A DNA stretch of 64,000 bases, taken from the NCBI GenBank assembly GCA_017614505.1, contig JAGABT010000011.1:1-64000 (forward strand), read 5' to 3'. Below the pieces are notes generated by a model. The model saw only the letters and a program-made list of their open reading frames with translations, was not told where the DNA came from and searched no databases. The first letter of the stretch is position 1; every line of letters starts with the position of its first letter. This DNA is from Selenomonadaceae bacterium (GTDB taxonomy: Bacteria > Bacillota > Negativicutes > Selenomonadales > Selenomonadaceae). The translations under genes were made by a program, and so were the position numbers. This document shows, piece after piece, positions 29,100-38,480 of the stretch.

Positions 29100-31277
29100 T
29101 TAATTTGTCGTTGTCGGGTCGAAGTCTATCTGCACTTCCGGCAATTTATGCAGGCTGTGGAACCTTAAAAATCCCCTTACCGCGTCCAAGTCCAGCGATT
29201 TTATCAGCACTGAAAATCTGAACTCGCCGCGCAAATTCGCCACCGCCGCCGGTATCGGTCCGAAAATTTCCTGCCGCGCCACGGAGTTCGGCGGCACTTC
29301 CTGTTTGAATGAATTTACAATCAGCTCGGCGAAACTCCGCGCCCGCGCCTCGTCCTTCGACGTGAAGGTTAATTTCACAAGGCGGCTGAACGGCGGGAAA
29401 AATAAAAATTCGCGCTTAGGCAGTTCCCGCTCGGCGAAAGTTTTGAAATCCTGCCTGCACGCCAGCGCTATAACGTCCGCGCCCGAATTGTACGCCTGCA
29501 CGATGACTTTGCCAGGCAAATCTGCGCGACCGGCTCTGCCCGCTGCCTGCGTTATCAGGTCGAAACACTGTTCCGCCGCGCGAAAATCTGGGAAGAATAA
29601 TATCCCGTCCGCGCTCAGAATTCCTACCGCCGTCACGCCCGCTAAATCGTGCCCCTTCGCTACCATCTGCGTGCCGAATAAAATATCCGCCTCGCCGCGC
29701 CCGAACGCTGCCAGAATTTCTTCGTGTGCAAATTTTCTAGCCGTCGAGTCCCTGTCCATTCGCAAAATTCTCGCTTCAGGCAGTTCATCTTTCAGGAACT
29801 GCTCCAGCTTTTGCGTGCCGGTGCCGAAATATTTTATCCTGTCGCTGCCGCACGCGGGACAGATTTTCGGCGGCTCAAGCTCAATTTCGCAGCTGTGGCA
29901 GTGAAGTTTTTTATCCGCGTGATACGCCATGGTTTTGCCGCAGTCAGGGCATTTGATAACCTCGCCGCAGTCCCTGCACATGACGAAAGTCGAATAGCCG
30001 CGCCGGTTCAGCAAAACTATCGCCTGCTGGTGATTCTCAAAAGTTTCAGACAGCAGATTTTTCAGCGCCGTACTCAGCACGCTTTTGTTACCGGCTTTGA
30101 GTTCCGCGCGCATATCCGCCAGCTCAACTTCTGGCAGCGGCTGATTCAACGCGCGGTGCGGCAGTTCCAGATATTCCAGCTCACCGACTTGAGCGCGGTA
30201 ATAATTTTCAAGGCTCGGCGTTGCGCTTCCGAAAACTATCGCCGCGCCGTGAAACCTGGCAAATTCCTCCGCCACAATTCGCGCGTGGTAGTAAGGCGGA
30301 CTTTCCTGCTTGTACGAATTTTCCTGCTCCTCGTCCACGACAATCAATCCAACGTCAGAAACCGGCGTGAAAAGCGCTGACCGCGCGCCGATAACAATTC
30401 CGACTTCGCCGCTGCGGATTTTGTGGAAGGTATCGCTGCGCTCGGCGACGCTCAGTTTGCTGTGAATTACCAGCACGTCCGAAAAATGCGCCTTGAAACT
30501 TTGAACAATCTGCCCCGTCAGCGCGATTTCCGGCACAAGAATTAAGGCGCGCCGCCCCATTTGCCGCGTGATTTTTGCCAGCTCAATGTAAACCTGCGTC
30601 TTGCCGGAGCCTGTCACTCCGTGCAGTAAAAACCCGCGGAATTTTTTCTGCTCCAGCGAAAGTTTTACCGCCGCTATTGCCGATGCCTGTTCGGGCGTCA
30701 GTTCCAGGGATTTCGCCTCGGTTTTAACTGCCGCGTAGCTGTCGCGCAGGATTCGCCGCTCTTCGACGACGACCAGATTTTTTTCGACGAGCGCTCTTAT
30801 CGCTGAGGGATTTTTTATTTCGGCGGCTGGAATTTCCGCGCGCTCCTGCAAAAGTTTCAGCAGTTTCAGCTGCGACGGCGCCTTTGCGAAAAATTTTTCA
30901 TCGAACGTGCCGGTTAATTTTATGACGCGCTCGAACTTCGGCCTGATTTTTTTACTCTTGCCGCCTGGCATGAACAGCGTCATCGACTGCGCCAGCGGAC
31001 ACAGATAAAAATCCGCCAGCCAGCGCGACAGCAGCCGCATTTCCGGCGTAAACCACGGCTCGTCGTCAACGGCGTCCGCAATTTCCTTCAGCTCGAACTC
31101 AAAAGTTTCGTCTGTTTCTCGCACGCGCATAACAAAGCCGTCAATCGTCTGCCTGCCAAAAGGTACGATAACGCGCCAGCCGACAGTTAAAAATTTCAGC
31201 CGTTCGGGAATGGCGTAGGTGTAGGTCTGGTCGATATTTTTCGCGGGCAGATTCGCGCAGATCTCAGCAACTAACAT
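29100..31277 (-). CDS. priA: Primosomal protein N' (replication restart helicase PriA)
   Basis: 725 residues. N-terminal DNA-binding domain, then a superfamily 2 helicase core with Walker A GVTGSGKT, DEEQ box (VVDEEQENSYKQ) and GSATPSLE. A zinc domain with cysteine pairs (CRDC, CPDC, CHSC, CPAC) follows, then the helicase C-terminal motifs (GTQMVAKGHD, QAAGRAGR). It reloads the replisome at stalled forks. In Firmicutes priA is often near coaBC/def, which are not seen here. Confidence 0.95.
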   Translation of the reverse strand: MLVAEICANLPAKNIDQTYTYAIPERLKFLTVGWRVIVPFGRQTIDGFVMRVRETDETFEFELKEIADAVDDEPWFTPEMRLLSRWLADFYLCPLAQSMTLFMPGGKSKKIRPKFERVIKLTGTFDEKFFAKAPSQLKLLKLLQERAEIPAAEIKNPSAIRALVEKNLVVVEERRILRDSYAAVKTEAKSLELTPEQASAIAAVKLSLEQKKFRGFLLHGVTGSGKTQVYIELAKITRQMGRRALILVPEIALTGQIVQSFKAHFSDVLVIHSKLSVAERSDTFHKIRSGEVGIVIGARSALFTPVSDVGLIVVDEEQENSYKQESPPYYHARIVAEEFARFHGAAIVFGSATPSLENYYRAQVGELEYLELPHRALNQPLPEVELADMRAELKAGNKSVLSTALKNLLSETFENHQQAIVLLNRRGYSTFVMCRDCGEVIKCPDCGKTMAYHADKKLHCHSCEIELEPPKICPACGSDRIKYFGTGTQKLEQFLKDELPEARILRMDRDSTARKFAHEEILAAFGRGEADILFGTQMVAKGHDLAGVTAVGILSADGILFFPDFRAAEQCFDLITQAAGRAGRADLPGKVIVQAYNSGADVIALACRQDFKTFAERELPKREFLFFPPFSRLVKLTFTSKDEARARSFAELIVNSFKQEVPPNSVARQEIFGPIPAAVANLRGEFRFSVLIKSLDLDAVRGFLRFHSLHKLPEVQIDFDPTTTN

Positions 31278-31337
31278 TAAATCACCTCCGAGCGTCGAAT
31301 TTTACCACCGGCGGGCGATTGGCGCAATATGAACTTT

Positions 31338-32219
31338 TCAACCGACAACCTTCGCGCTGAACTTGTCGACCATTTTAACTGGGCGGTAAGACTCTTTCGC
31401 CCTGCGCAGACCTTCAATCCCTAAATCTTCCTCGCGGTTCACGAACTCGACCGCCGCCCATTCGTTCGCCAGAAACTGCTGATTAATCGCCGCGTACGCG
31501 CCGCGAATTTCGGCGTCCGCCTTCTCGACGTGGATAACCGCCGTGTCAGAGTTTAACATTTCGCCGAACGTAAACGCTACGATTTTTCCGCCGAGTAAAA
31601 TCGCGCCGCCCTTCAGCCCGAAAAATTCAAAGTCGCTAAAGACTTCCTGAATACCGCGACGCTCATAGCTCAGATTTTCTGCCAGCGCTGGGAAGTTTGC
31701 AACCTGCGCTTCGTACCACGCGTCCAGCCGCTCCAGACACTGCGGAATTATTTCCGGCGTTATCGCCGTGTACTGTGCTGCCGGATAATCCTTGTAGAAC
31801 TGATTCAGATGATTTTTCTTGCCATGGAATTTCCGCCCTGAAAGATTTATCAAATCCTGCGCGCGGTAGACGTAATCGGATTTGCTGAGGTCTGAAGAAA
31901 TTTCAAACTGCGCGGCGGGATATTTTTCCAGCTCGGCGACGAAACTTTTTTCCAGAAATGCAAATTCGCAGGTCAGCTCCAGAATTTTTTCTATAGCGCC
32001 GTGTATTTTCTTAGCGGCGCCGAATGGCTGCCACGCGGTATCGCCTGCGAAAACGTAGAGAACGTCATCTTCGACAGCCCAGCGAAGGTCGTACAGGGCG
32101 CGCCACATGAAAATATTCGTGAAGGTGTACTTGGAACTTTCGCAGTGACCGGCTCTGTAGAACGCGTCGAAAACGGGTTTATCGGCTTTCTCAATGGGCT
32201 TGAATTTAATGGTGTCCAA
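31338..32219 (-). CDS. DUF2156 (phosphatidylglycerol lysyltransferase C-terminal) family protein
   Basis: 293 residues, a double GNAT-like fold related to the catalytic part of MprF-type aminoacyl-phosphatidylglycerol synthases and to FemX-like transferases. Matching segments are YTFTNIFMW near residue 35, LSGRKFHGKKNHLNQF in the middle and INREEDLG-type FVNREEDLGIEGLRRAKESYRP near the end (given here as FVNREEDLG, then GLRRAKESYRP). It has no membrane part, so it is a soluble member of unknown substrate. It has its own AAGGAG site; a terminator-like hairpin separates it from purL upstream. Confidence 0.85.
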   Translation of the reverse strand: MDTIKFKPIEKADKPVFDAFYRAGHCESSKYTFTNIFMWRALYDLRWAVEDDVLYVFAGDTAWQPFGAAKKIHGAIEKILELTCEFAFLEKSFVAELEKYPAAQFEISSDLSKSDYVYRAQDLINLSGRKFHGKKNHLNQFYKDYPAAQYTAITPEIIPQCLERLDAWYEAQVANFPALAENLSYERRGIQEVFSDFEFFGLKGGAILLGGKIVAFTFGEMLNSDTAVIHVEKADAEIRGAYAAINQQFLANEWAAVEFVNREEDLGIEGLRRAKESYRPVKMVDKFSAKVVG

Positions 32220-32232
32220 CTCCTTAAAAAAA

Positions 32233-32256
32233 TAATCACGGCTTGAAGATAAGCCG
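32233..32256 (-). terminator. Terminator-like hairpin between purL and the DUF2156 gene
   Basis: On the minus strand CGGCTT (32256-32251), a six-base loop, AAGCCG (32244-32239), then TGATTATTTTTTT immediately before the AAGGAG of the DUF2156 gene. It may end the purL transcript or act as an attenuator. The 32257-32371 stretch is AT-rich and holds no gene that I can see. Confidence 0.5.
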
Positions 32257-32371
32257 CTTGAAATAAAAATTTACACAACAAAACCGCCGCGTCACCGCAG
32301 CTTTTTTTGAGACAAACCCTAACAAGGTTTTTTTCGATTAATTTTTTAAAAACCGCAAATCGTAGGAGACG

Positions 32372-32512
32372 TTGGAGAGGCGCGCCATGGGCGCACGCGC
32401 TTAAGAGGCGCCCCATGGACGGGGCGCCGCCCGCGTTGAGAGCGTGACGCGAACACCGCGGGCTGTCTTTCTTTGTAACTTTCTTTCTCCACAGAAAGAA
32501 AGTTAATAAAAA
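32372..32512 (-). repeat. Mosaic palindromic 3'-end element, copy h
   Basis: On the minus strand it follows purL by about 60 bases. AACTTTCTTTCT...AGAAAGAAAGTT hairpin, CAAAGAAA, the CCCGCGGTG...CGCGGG hairpin shared with copy e, GGCGCCCC and one 28-bp unit. Just before it, two partial direct repeats of the AAGAAAGTTNAACACAANGCAAAC type lie at about 32500-32575. Confidence 0.85.
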
Positions 32513-32575
32513 AAGCACAAAGCAAACGCTAGTTGAAGTAGTTGACCAGAAAGAAAGTTAAACACAACGCAAACA

Positions 32576-35500
32576 CTAGCTGAAGTAGTTGACTCCCGCC
32601 TCGAAGAGGTGCTGGTTTTTATCGCCAGGGACATTTTTGCAGACGTTGTCGCCGATTCTTTCTGAGTGTCCCATTTTGCCGAAAATCCTGCCATCCGCAC
32701 TGGTAATACCTTCGATAGCGCAAACTGAACCGTTGGGATTGAGCGGAAATTCCTGCGTAGGATTATTATCAAAGTCGACGTACTGCGTAGCGATCTGCCC
32801 GTTAGCGGCTAACTTCCTGAGCCAGTCCTCATTAGCGACGAAGCGACCTTCACCGTGCGAAACTGCGATTGTATGAACATCCCCCACGGCGTTCCCAGCG
32901 AGCCACGGCGAAAGGTTACTCGTGACGCGCGTGCGTACCATTCTGCTGACGTGCCGCCCAATAGAATTGTGCTTGAGCGTCGGCGAATCTTTGTCGAGCC
33001 TGCGAATTTCCCCGTAGGGGAGAAGACCGAGCTTAACTAAAGCTTGAAACCCGTTGCAAATTCCGAGAATCAAACCGTCGCGCTGTAAAAATTTCGTAAT
33101 TTCTTCCGCAATGCGCGGATTCCTGAACATGGCCGCGATGAACTTCCCAGAGCCGTCGGGTTCGTCGCCCGCGCTGAAGCCCCCAGGAAACATGATTATC
33201 TGCGAATTTTTAATTTCTGCGACAATGGCTGCGACAGTTTCTTCAATGGCTTGCGGCGTCAAATTCCTCACGACCAGCAAATTTGGCTTGGCGCCTGAAA
33301 ACCTCCAGCATCTTGCGCTTTCGTACTCGCAGTTCGTGCCTGGGAAAACAGGAATGAACACGCGCGGCTCCGCAATTTTGACTTTGGAAGTCTTGCGAAT
33401 ATCCGCCTTGTAGAGGTCTGCGCTGAAATTAATTTCGTCCGCCGGTTCAACCTGCGTCGGGAAAATCTTTTCGAGCGGCTCATTCAAAGCGTTTTTAATT
33501 TCGTCGAGAGTAATTGTAACGCCTTCAACTTCGATTTGCGTCGCGTCAATAGTTTCGCCGAGCTCTGTGAAGTCCAGTTCAACGCCGTGCGCCGCCTCTA
33601 CGATAAGACCGCCATAATTTTTCTCGAACAGTTTAACTTTCTCGCTGAATCTGAAGCCAACGTCGTTGCCTATCGCCATTTTTGAAACAGCCTCAGCAAT
33701 TCCGCCAACGCCAATGCTTATCGCCGAAATAATTTTTCGTTCGCCAATGCGCTGATGCACCATAGCGAATTTCCGTTTCAGTTCGCGAAATTCCGGCACG
33801 TTATTCCCGTCGCGAACGCATTCTATCAGGTAGACCTTGTTCCCCGAAGATTTGAATTCTGGCGAAATCACCCAATCCGCGTCCACCGGCGCCACCGCGA
33901 AACTCACGAGCGTCGGAGGTACGTTTAAATTTTCATAGGTGCCGCTCATCGAATCTTTGCCGCCTATCGCCGCTACGCCGAATCTTTTCTGTGCCTTGTA
34001 TGCTCCAAGCAGCGCCGCGAAGGGTTTGCCCCACTTTCTGGGGTCGTCGCCCAATCTCTCAAAATATTCCTGGAAGCTCAAATAGGACTTAGAAAAATCC
34101 GCGCCCATCGCCGTCAATTTGGCAAGGCTCGAAGTCACCGCATCTATCGCCCCGTGATAAGGGCTCCACGCAGAGATTTTCGCGTCGAATCCGAAAGTCA
34201 TTACGGTCGCCGTTTTGGTTTCGCCTGGAACAGGAAGTTTTGCCGCGCACCCCTCACTGGGTGTTAATTGATTTCTTCCGCCGTATGGCATCAAAATGGT
34301 TCCCGCGCCAACAGTCGAATCGAACTGCTCAACCAGTCCGCGCTGACTGCAAACGTTAAGTTTTTTGAGGTTATTAAGCCAGTCAATTTTAATATCGCCG
34401 GAAAGAGTTTGGCGGGCGTACTTACCCACCGGCGCGACGATTACACGTGCGTGTTGACGAACGCCATTGGTGTTCAGGAAATTCCTGCTGACGCTGACTA
34501 TTTCATCGCCGCGCCATTGCATCACCAATTTGTTTTTCTCAGTCACCTTTGCGATGACGTAAGCCTCCACGTTCTCCTCGTCGGCGTATTTTAAAAACTC
34601 CTCCAGATTCTCGGGCGCCAGAACGACAGCCATGCGTTCCTGCGATTCTGAAATTGCCAGTTCGGTACCGTCAAGACCTTCGTATTTTTTGCGCACAGCG
34701 TCTAAATCAACCACGAGACCGTCAGCCAGTTCGCCCACGGCGACAGATACGCCGCCCGCGCCAAAATCGTTACAGCGCTTGATTAATTTGCTGACATTCG
34801 GATTTCTGAAGAGCCGTTGAATTTTTCTTTCGGTAAGAGGGTTGCCTTTCTGGACTTCCGCGCCGCAAGTTTTGATAGATTCAGTCGTATGCACCTTGCT
34901 GGAGCCTGTAGCGCCACCAATCCCGTCGCGTCCAGTCCTTCCGCCGACAAGCAGAATCAAATCGCCTGCCGCAGGAGTACCGCGAACGACATTTTCAGCG
35001 GGCGCCGCGCCTATGACTGCGCCAATTTCCATGCGCTTGGCAAGATAGCCTTCGTTGTAAATTTCTCGAACCTGCCCAGTAGCCAGACCAATTTGATTGC
35101 CGTAGGAGCTGAAACCTGCAGCCGCCTCGGTAGTGATAAAACTTTGCGGGAGCTTGCCTGGTAAAGTTTCGGAAACCGGTTTGCGAGGATCCGCCGCGCC
35201 GGTGACGCGCATTGCCTGATAAACATAAACTCTGCCGGAAAGCGGGTCTCGAATAGCGCCGCCAAGACAGGTTGCCGCGCCGCCTTCGGGCTCAATTTCC
35301 GTCGGGTGGTTATGCGTTTCGTTTTTGAACATGACGAGCCAGTCTTCTTCCTGCCCGTCGACGTTAGCTTTAACTTTAATGCTGCACGCGTTTACTTCGT
35401 CGGATTCGTCGAGCTCTTTAAGACCGCCAGCCATTTTCAGCGCCTTCGCAGCAATCGTACCAATATCCATGAGCGTGACGGGATTTTCCTCAGCGGGACT

Positions 35501-36613
35501 TTCCTCGGCGATAAGTTTCGCTTCAGCCTCCGCCTTAGCCTTAGCTTTTTCCTCAGCGGCAAGTCTTTCAGCCTCCGCCTTTTCCTCAGCGGCAAGTCTT
35601 TCAGCCTCCGCCTTAGCTTTTTCCTCAGCGGCAAGTCTTTCAGCCTCCGCCTTAGCTTTTTCCTCAGCGGCAAGTCTTTCAGCCTCCGCCTTAGCTTTTT
35701 CCTCAGCGGCAAGTCTTTCAGCCTCCGCCTTTTCCTGCGCGAGTTTTTCAGCCTTAGCTTTTTCCTCGGCAGCGCGGCGGGCAGCTTCCGCCTTAGCTTT
35801 TTTCGCGGCGAGAACTTTCAGCTTATCCTGAAGATATTCCGCGTAAGCCTGCTCAAATTCCGTCTTGAATTTTCCGTCGGCGAATGTAACTTCATCGATA
35901 GCCGTGTTGAAAGTCGTGTGGCGGCAGTGGTCAGACCAGTAAGTATCGACAACTTTAATCTCGGTGATAGTCGGCGAGCGTTTTTCAACGTCGCGGAAAT
36001 ATTTCTGGCAGAATTTAAAATCCGCCAGGCTCATAGCTAAACCGAGCCGCTTATGTTCGAACTTCAAATCGCTGTCGCTCATGAACTTCAAATCGCGCAG
36101 AATTTCAACGCCGTCGGGCGTCTCGTAATATTCTTCCAGTATGTCCGGCATCTCCATATCCGCTTCCTGCGTGTCGAGCCTGTCGGCAATGTCGCTCTTC
36201 AAGCGCTCCCAGTCATCTTCCTCAATGTAGAACGGAATATTTTTTTGGAAGACGAACGAATATACCTTAGCGTATTTGACAAGCGGGCGTTCGCCGCCGG
36301 TGACAACCTGAATTGACTCCATTGCCGCTTCAGCCCTGTCATCGCGCGTGCCTGGTCTGAGTTCGACGGCAAAAGTGAAGTTCATGTTAAGATTGCGCGG
36401 GAGTTCGTAAAGCAAATCCTCGTAGCTCTCCTGAAAGACAGAATACTCCCTGCAGACTTTTTCAAATTCTTCGTCGGACAGACCTTCAACGTCATAGCGA
36501 TCGAACGTGCGGATTTTCTTCAGCGCCTCGCAGTTGTAATTGCAGCGCAGATTATTGGCAATACGGGTAGCGTCGCTATCGTAGCCGTTTTCAACGAATA
36601 CACGAAAAACCAT
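32576..36613 (-). CDS. purL: Phosphoribosylformylglycinamidine synthase, single chain, with coiled-coil insertion
   Basis: 1,345 residues from the ATG at 36613 (GGAGG eight bases upstream). Fourth step of purine synthesis: FGAR plus glutamine and ATP to FGAM. The clostridial-type enzyme is about 1,240 residues, and the surplus is an Ala/Glu/Lys/Arg insertion at about 265-370. The FGAM synthase parts on each side are intact (KVVDTYWSDHCRHTTF before; FKNETHNHPTEIEPEGGAAT after). The glutaminase domain at the C-terminus has GICNGFQ (nucleophile Cys) and the HGEG His/Glu. Downstream of the glycan genes with a 19-base gap, so possibly cotranscribed. No other pur gene is in the window. Confidence 0.93.
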   Translation of the reverse strand: MVFRVFVENGYDSDATRIANNLRCNYNCEALKKIRTFDRYDVEGLSDEEFEKVCREYSVFQESYEDLLYELPRNLNMNFTFAVELRPGTRDDRAEAAMESIQVVTGGERPLVKYAKVYSFVFQKNIPFYIEEDDWERLKSDIADRLDTQEADMEMPDILEEYYETPDGVEILRDLKFMSDSDLKFEHKRLGLAMSLADFKFCQKYFRDVEKRSPTITEIKVVDTYWSDHCRHTTFNTAIDEVTFADGKFKTEFEQAYAEYLQDKLKVLAAKKAKAEAARRAAEEKAKAEKLAQEKAEAERLAAEEKAKAEAERLAAEEKAKAEAERLAAEEKAKAEAERLAAEEKAEAERLAAEEKAKAKAEAEAKLIAEESPAEENPVTLMDIGTIAAKALKMAGGLKELDESDEVNACSIKVKANVDGQEEDWLVMFKNETHNHPTEIEPEGGAATCLGGAIRDPLSGRVYVYQAMRVTGAADPRKPVSETLPGKLPQSFITTEAAAGFSSYGNQIGLATGQVREIYNEGYLAKRMEIGAVIGAAPAENVVRGTPAAGDLILLVGGRTGRDGIGGATGSSKVHTTESIKTCGAEVQKGNPLTERKIQRLFRNPNVSKLIKRCNDFGAGGVSVAVGELADGLVVDLDAVRKKYEGLDGTELAISESQERMAVVLAPENLEEFLKYADEENVEAYVIAKVTEKNKLVMQWRGDEIVSVSRNFLNTNGVRQHARVIVAPVGKYARQTLSGDIKIDWLNNLKKLNVCSQRGLVEQFDSTVGAGTILMPYGGRNQLTPSEGCAAKLPVPGETKTATVMTFGFDAKISAWSPYHGAIDAVTSSLAKLTAMGADFSKSYLSFQEYFERLGDDPRKWGKPFAALLGAYKAQKRFGVAAIGGKDSMSGTYENLNVPPTLVSFAVAPVDADWVISPEFKSSGNKVYLIECVRDGNNVPEFRELKRKFAMVHQRIGERKIISAISIGVGGIAEAVSKMAIGNDVGFRFSEKVKLFEKNYGGLIVEAAHGVELDFTELGETIDATQIEVEGVTITLDEIKNALNEPLEKIFPTQVEPADEINFSADLYKADIRKTSKVKIAEPRVFIPVFPGTNCEYESARCWRFSGAKPNLLVVRNLTPQAIEETVAAIVAEIKNSQIIMFPGGFSAGDEPDGSGKFIAAMFRNPRIAEEITKFLQRDGLILGICNGFQALVKLGLLPYGEIRRLDKDSPTLKHNSIGRHVSRMVRTRVTSNLSPWLAGNAVGDVHTIAVSHGEGRFVANEDWLRKLAANGQIATQYVDFDNNPTQEFPLNPNGSVCAIEGITSADGRIFGKMGHSERIGDNVCKNVPGDKNQHLFEAGVNYFS
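35540..35760. repeat. 39-bp in-frame minisatellite inside purL
   Basis: A 39-bp unit coding for the 13-residue repeat AERLAAEEKAKAE occurs about five times in near-identical tandem form, one unit shortened, flanked by older degenerate copies. Near-identity at DNA level indicates recent expansion by slippage. Any gain or loss keeps the frame. Confidence 0.9.
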
Positions 36614-36632
36614 TTGTGACACCTCCGGTCCG

Positions 36633-38474
36633 TCACGGATTGAAACCGAGTTTCAGTAAAAATTTTCTTATCGGCTTGAGCAGGAACCAATATTTCTGCG
36701 GCACGTGCGCCTTGAGTAGTGCGGTGAGCGTAGGTGGCGGAGGCGGCGCGGGCGGCGGCAACGTGGCACGAATATTAACTGCAAAGTTGATAAAATTCTC
36801 TATTTGATCTCTGATGAAGTCGCTGGAGAAAAGCCAGCCGGTATAAAAGTCGTTAGCCTGGGCGGCGAAGGGCAGAATGCGTTCGAGTGCGTGGGAAATG
36901 GTGCCGTCCATAGGCATGGGTTCTTCTGGGAAATCTTCGAGCTTCCAGTTTGCATCGGTAATTTTTTTCAGGGCGTCAGTGCGGCACCAGAAAACCGTGC
37001 CGATAGCCAGCGGCGCAAACTGCGCGCCGACGTAATTCGCTGGGATATTGAGTTTGGCGGCGAGCTCGACAGTTTTATCGTAGCAGGCGCCCGACCAGAA
37101 TTTTGCGTCGAAGAACAAAAGCTTGTAGCCGCCGTTGTAGGGCTGCGGAGGAACCAGCAAGCCCAGCTGCGGCTCGTCTTCAAAGGTAGCCAGAACGTTT
37201 TGCACGAATCCCTGACTTGCCAGCATATTGCTCCAAAGCAGGCGGAAAAAAGCTGAGCCGACGGCAACCGACTCCTGTTCCCGAACGGATTTTTTATCGT
37301 GGATGAAACACAGGTACTTGAACTTCCTGAAGACATCCGCGCAGCCTACCAGCAGGGCTGAAAGGTCGCGCCCGCGATTTGAAACCAGTCTGACTTCGGC
37401 GCTGACATTTTTTTCCTTGCACAAACTTTCTGCGCAAACTTTTTTTGCCTCGGCGCTCACGGTAATTATCAGCGTAATTTCCGGCGGGAGATTCTTCAGA
37501 TAGTCCAGACATTCGGGAAATAAATCTTCGTAGTAAAGGTGCGCAACGACGACGGTTTGAGTGAGCACGTCTTTGGGAACCGGCGCCGGAGCTTTTTCTG
37601 ACAGCACGTAATCCAGTCCAAGGTGCGCCTTCGTTTCGGCGATATTTTGTTTACGCAGCAGATTCTGCCAGATGAGCCGCAAGTCGTAATTTGTATGAGT
37701 TCTGATAAATTCCAAACTTTTGCGTGGCTCGTCGCCGTAATTTTCGCGTAAAAAATGCTCGCGCGGTGTCAAAAAAACCTTCCGCTTAATTATAGGACAT
37801 CTATATTTTTTTAGCAATACCTCAGTAGAAATAATTGAGTGATCAATGCTCACGTCGTAAATTTTTTCCCAGTCGCGGGTATCGCAGTAGGCAGCGTAGC
37901 GGAAGCCTCGGTCGAAAAATTCCTTGGTGAAACCGACCTCGTGAAAGCGAATCGCGTCGTTAAAAGTTTGCGCCTCGTCGGAATTTTGCCAGTAGCTGAT
38001 AAATTCTTCGCTGTGCAAAAGTCGCCGCCGTATCACCAGAAAATACGACTGCAAGTGCTCTGGAATGTAGCCGTAGGGACAAATGTGCAGCTCGTCTTCC
38101 ATGCGCCCATGAATCGTCAGCCCCCAGAAATCCGCTTCGGGCTTCTCGTCCATCTTAGAGAAAATTTCCTCGAAAGGATAGAACGGTCCGTAAAACGAAT
38201 CGTTGAACAGTAAAAGTTCATCGTACTGCGCCAGCTCCTCTTTTTTGCTAAGAATACCCTGCCTCCAGGCCTCTATGTCAAAGCCAGTATTTGCGCGGAC
38301 AAAAATATCGCCGGTGAACTTTTCCAGACTCTCCCTGCCTTCCGGTGTCAGTGTCCCGTTGCAAATTATCATAAGGTGGCTCAGGACTTTTTTTACTTCC
38401 TGCAGCAGGTAGAGAATATAATCATCGACAATTCCCTCGCTGTCGTACGTGCAAAAAATCCCCAGTCGTTTCAT
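36633..38474 (-). CDS. Rhamnan synthesis protein F (RgpF) family glycan protein
   Basis: 613 residues. It has the RgpF-type pattern of an early LGIFCTYDSEGIVDDYI segment, NTGFDIEAWRQGI near residue 62 and LLLFNDSFYGPFYP near residue 87, followed by a second half with LVSNRGRDLSALLVG and FIHDKKS segments. RgpF proteins take part in making rhamnose-containing or related surface polysaccharides. Probably a glycosyltransferase-like cytoplasmic protein. A proline tract lies near the C-terminus (about 575-582). Seven bases after the preceding glycosyltransferase. Confidence 0.85.
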   Translation of the reverse strand: MKRLGIFCTYDSEGIVDDYILYLLQEVKKVLSHLMIICNGTLTPEGRESLEKFTGDIFVRANTGFDIEAWRQGILSKKEELAQYDELLLFNDSFYGPFYPFEEIFSKMDEKPEADFWGLTIHGRMEDELHICPYGYIPEHLQSYFLVIRRRLLHSEEFISYWQNSDEAQTFNDAIRFHEVGFTKEFFDRGFRYAAYCDTRDWEKIYDVSIDHSIISTEVLLKKYRCPIIKRKVFLTPREHFLRENYGDEPRKSLEFIRTHTNYDLRLIWQNLLRKQNIAETKAHLGLDYVLSEKAPAPVPKDVLTQTVVVAHLYYEDLFPECLDYLKNLPPEITLIITVSAEAKKVCAESLCKEKNVSAEVRLVSNRGRDLSALLVGCADVFRKFKYLCFIHDKKSVREQESVAVGSAFFRLLWSNMLASQGFVQNVLATFEDEPQLGLLVPPQPYNGGYKLLFFDAKFWSGACYDKTVELAAKLNIPANYVGAQFAPLAIGTVFWCRTDALKKITDANWKLEDFPEEPMPMDGTISHALERILPFAAQANDFYTGWLFSSDFIRDQIENFINFAVNIRATLPPPAPPPPPTLTALLKAHVPQKYWFLLKPIRKFLLKLGFNP

Positions 38475-38480
38475 CTAAAT

